A stretch of 64,000 nt of DNA from G965202915 sp965205955 (GTDB taxonomy: Bacteria; Pseudomonadota; Gammaproteobacteria; Eutrophobiales; Eutrophobiaceae). Below the pieces are notes generated by a model. That model saw only the letters and a program-made list of their open reading frames with translations. It was not told the origin of the DNA and did not search any database. The stretch's first letter is position 1; every line of letters begins with the position of its first letter. The position numbers were made by a program, and so were the translations under genes. Positions 63,564 to 64,000 of this stretch are shown piece after piece. The stretch is taken from NCBI GenBank assembly GCA_965205955.1, contig OZ242192.1, positions 930,001 to 994,000 of the forward strand. Reading direction: 5' to 3'.

Positions 63564-64000
63564 ATGAAATACATTTACCTGCGCTATATGTTTATCGTTC
63601 TTGTCATTCCGGCCCTGCACGGTTGTGCCGCGGTAGTCGTCGGGGGGGCCGCCACCGCCACCGGCGTCGGTGTGGCCGTCAGCCCCAGGACGGTGGGCAC
63701 TTTTGTCGAGGATGAGGCGATTGAATTAAAGGCTCTGAAAGGCTTCTATGCCGATAAAGATATCCGTGCTCAGGCGCATATCAACGTTACCAGCTATAAC
63801 AATATCGTGTTGGTTACCGGCGAAGCCCCCACCGAGGAAATTCGGGCGCGAGTGATTGGCATCGTGCGAAACATAGCCAAGGTGCGCCACGTGCATAATG
63901 AAGTAACCATCGCCGCCCCCAGTGCGCTGATCTCGCGCAGCAGCGATACCGTGGTTACCGGCAAGGTGAAATCAAAAATTCTTGCCAGGGAAAAACTTGG
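63564..64000 (+). CDS. dolP: BON-domain lipoprotein DolP (YraP), 3' partial
   Basis: The frame is open to the window end, 145 codons visible. A signal peptide with a lipobox (PALHGCAAVV, Cys near 21) is followed by the VSPRTVGTFVEDEAIELKAL block and a first BON domain (NIVLVTGEAPTEEIRARVIG, about 90-120). A second BON repeat is just starting (VVTGKVKSKIL). GGAG precedes the ATG at 63564. It supports outer-membrane integrity in gammaproteobacteria. Confidence 0.92.
   Translation, partial: MKYIYLRYMFIVLVIPALHGCAAVVVGGAATATGVGVAVSPRTVGTFVEDEAIELKALKGFYADKDIRAQAHINVTSYNNIVLVTGEAPTEEIRARVIGIVRNIAKVRHVHNEVTIAAPSALISRSSDTVVTGKVKSKILAREKL

Overview
This window reads as chromosome of a gammaproteobacterium, probably an autotroph. 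Gene order is typical of that class: yebC-ruvCAB-ybgC-tolQRA, ilvIHC-psd-pssA, hemCDXY, ftsYEX, and lpoA-yraN-diaA-dolP. A phosphoribulokinase points to the Calvin cycle, although RuBisCO is not in view. The contig is open at both ends: an NYN-domain gene is cut at the left edge and a BON-domain lipoprotein gene (dolP-like) at the right edge.

Layout. 1-2.8 kb: NYN protein, recQ and a small ORF. 2.8-5.1 kb: a nitrogen-control unit, glnK-amtB, with an NtrC-like palindrome, a sigma54 -24/-12 element, a leader hairpin and a strong terminator. 5.1-10.7 kb: an accessory island. It holds an AT-rich AvaI/BsoBI-like restriction-modification operon with an extra membrane-anchored protein. It also holds a second restriction-methylase gene cut off just before its catalytic NPPY motif, where it joins a 226-bp duplicate of the yebC promoter and first 50 codons. 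10.7-16.3 kb: yebC, Holliday-junction genes and tolQRA (no tolB/pal follows). 16.4-21.8 kb: branched-chain amino acid genes and phosphatidylethanolamine synthesis, with a DoxX-like gene inserted on the other strand. 21.9-26.2 kb: metZ with an attenuator-like leader, a second PII gene, and an operon of TraB-like, MBL-fold and FmdB-like proteins.

26.4-30.1 kb: a second accessory patch. It has a cluster of G/C-run palindromes, a small YdcH-like gene, a possible gene remnant and a complete single-chain MmeI-like restriction-modification enzyme. 30.1-42.5 kb: orphan TRAP binding lipoprotein, uvrD, pmbA, a moxR-DUF58-transglutaminase operon, a cNMP-GGDEF protein, msbA and prk. 42.6-50.2 kb: heme synthesis genes, gshB-tonB, a DsbA-fold isomerase and a GST. 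50.2-59.2 kb: ftsYEX, paired M16 peptidases, rsmD, coaD, ggt and mutM. 59.4-64 kb: DUF1059 protein, a solitary DNA methyltransferase and the lpoA-yraN-diaA-dolP envelope cluster.

Most of the window is ordinary core genome. The unusual material is in four DNA-methyltransferase loci of three architectures, one of them broken by a host-gene duplication, and in several cis-acting structures: the glnK control region, the metZ leader, palindrome arrays and a dispersed repeat. I found no rRNA, tRNA, CRISPR array or transposase gene.
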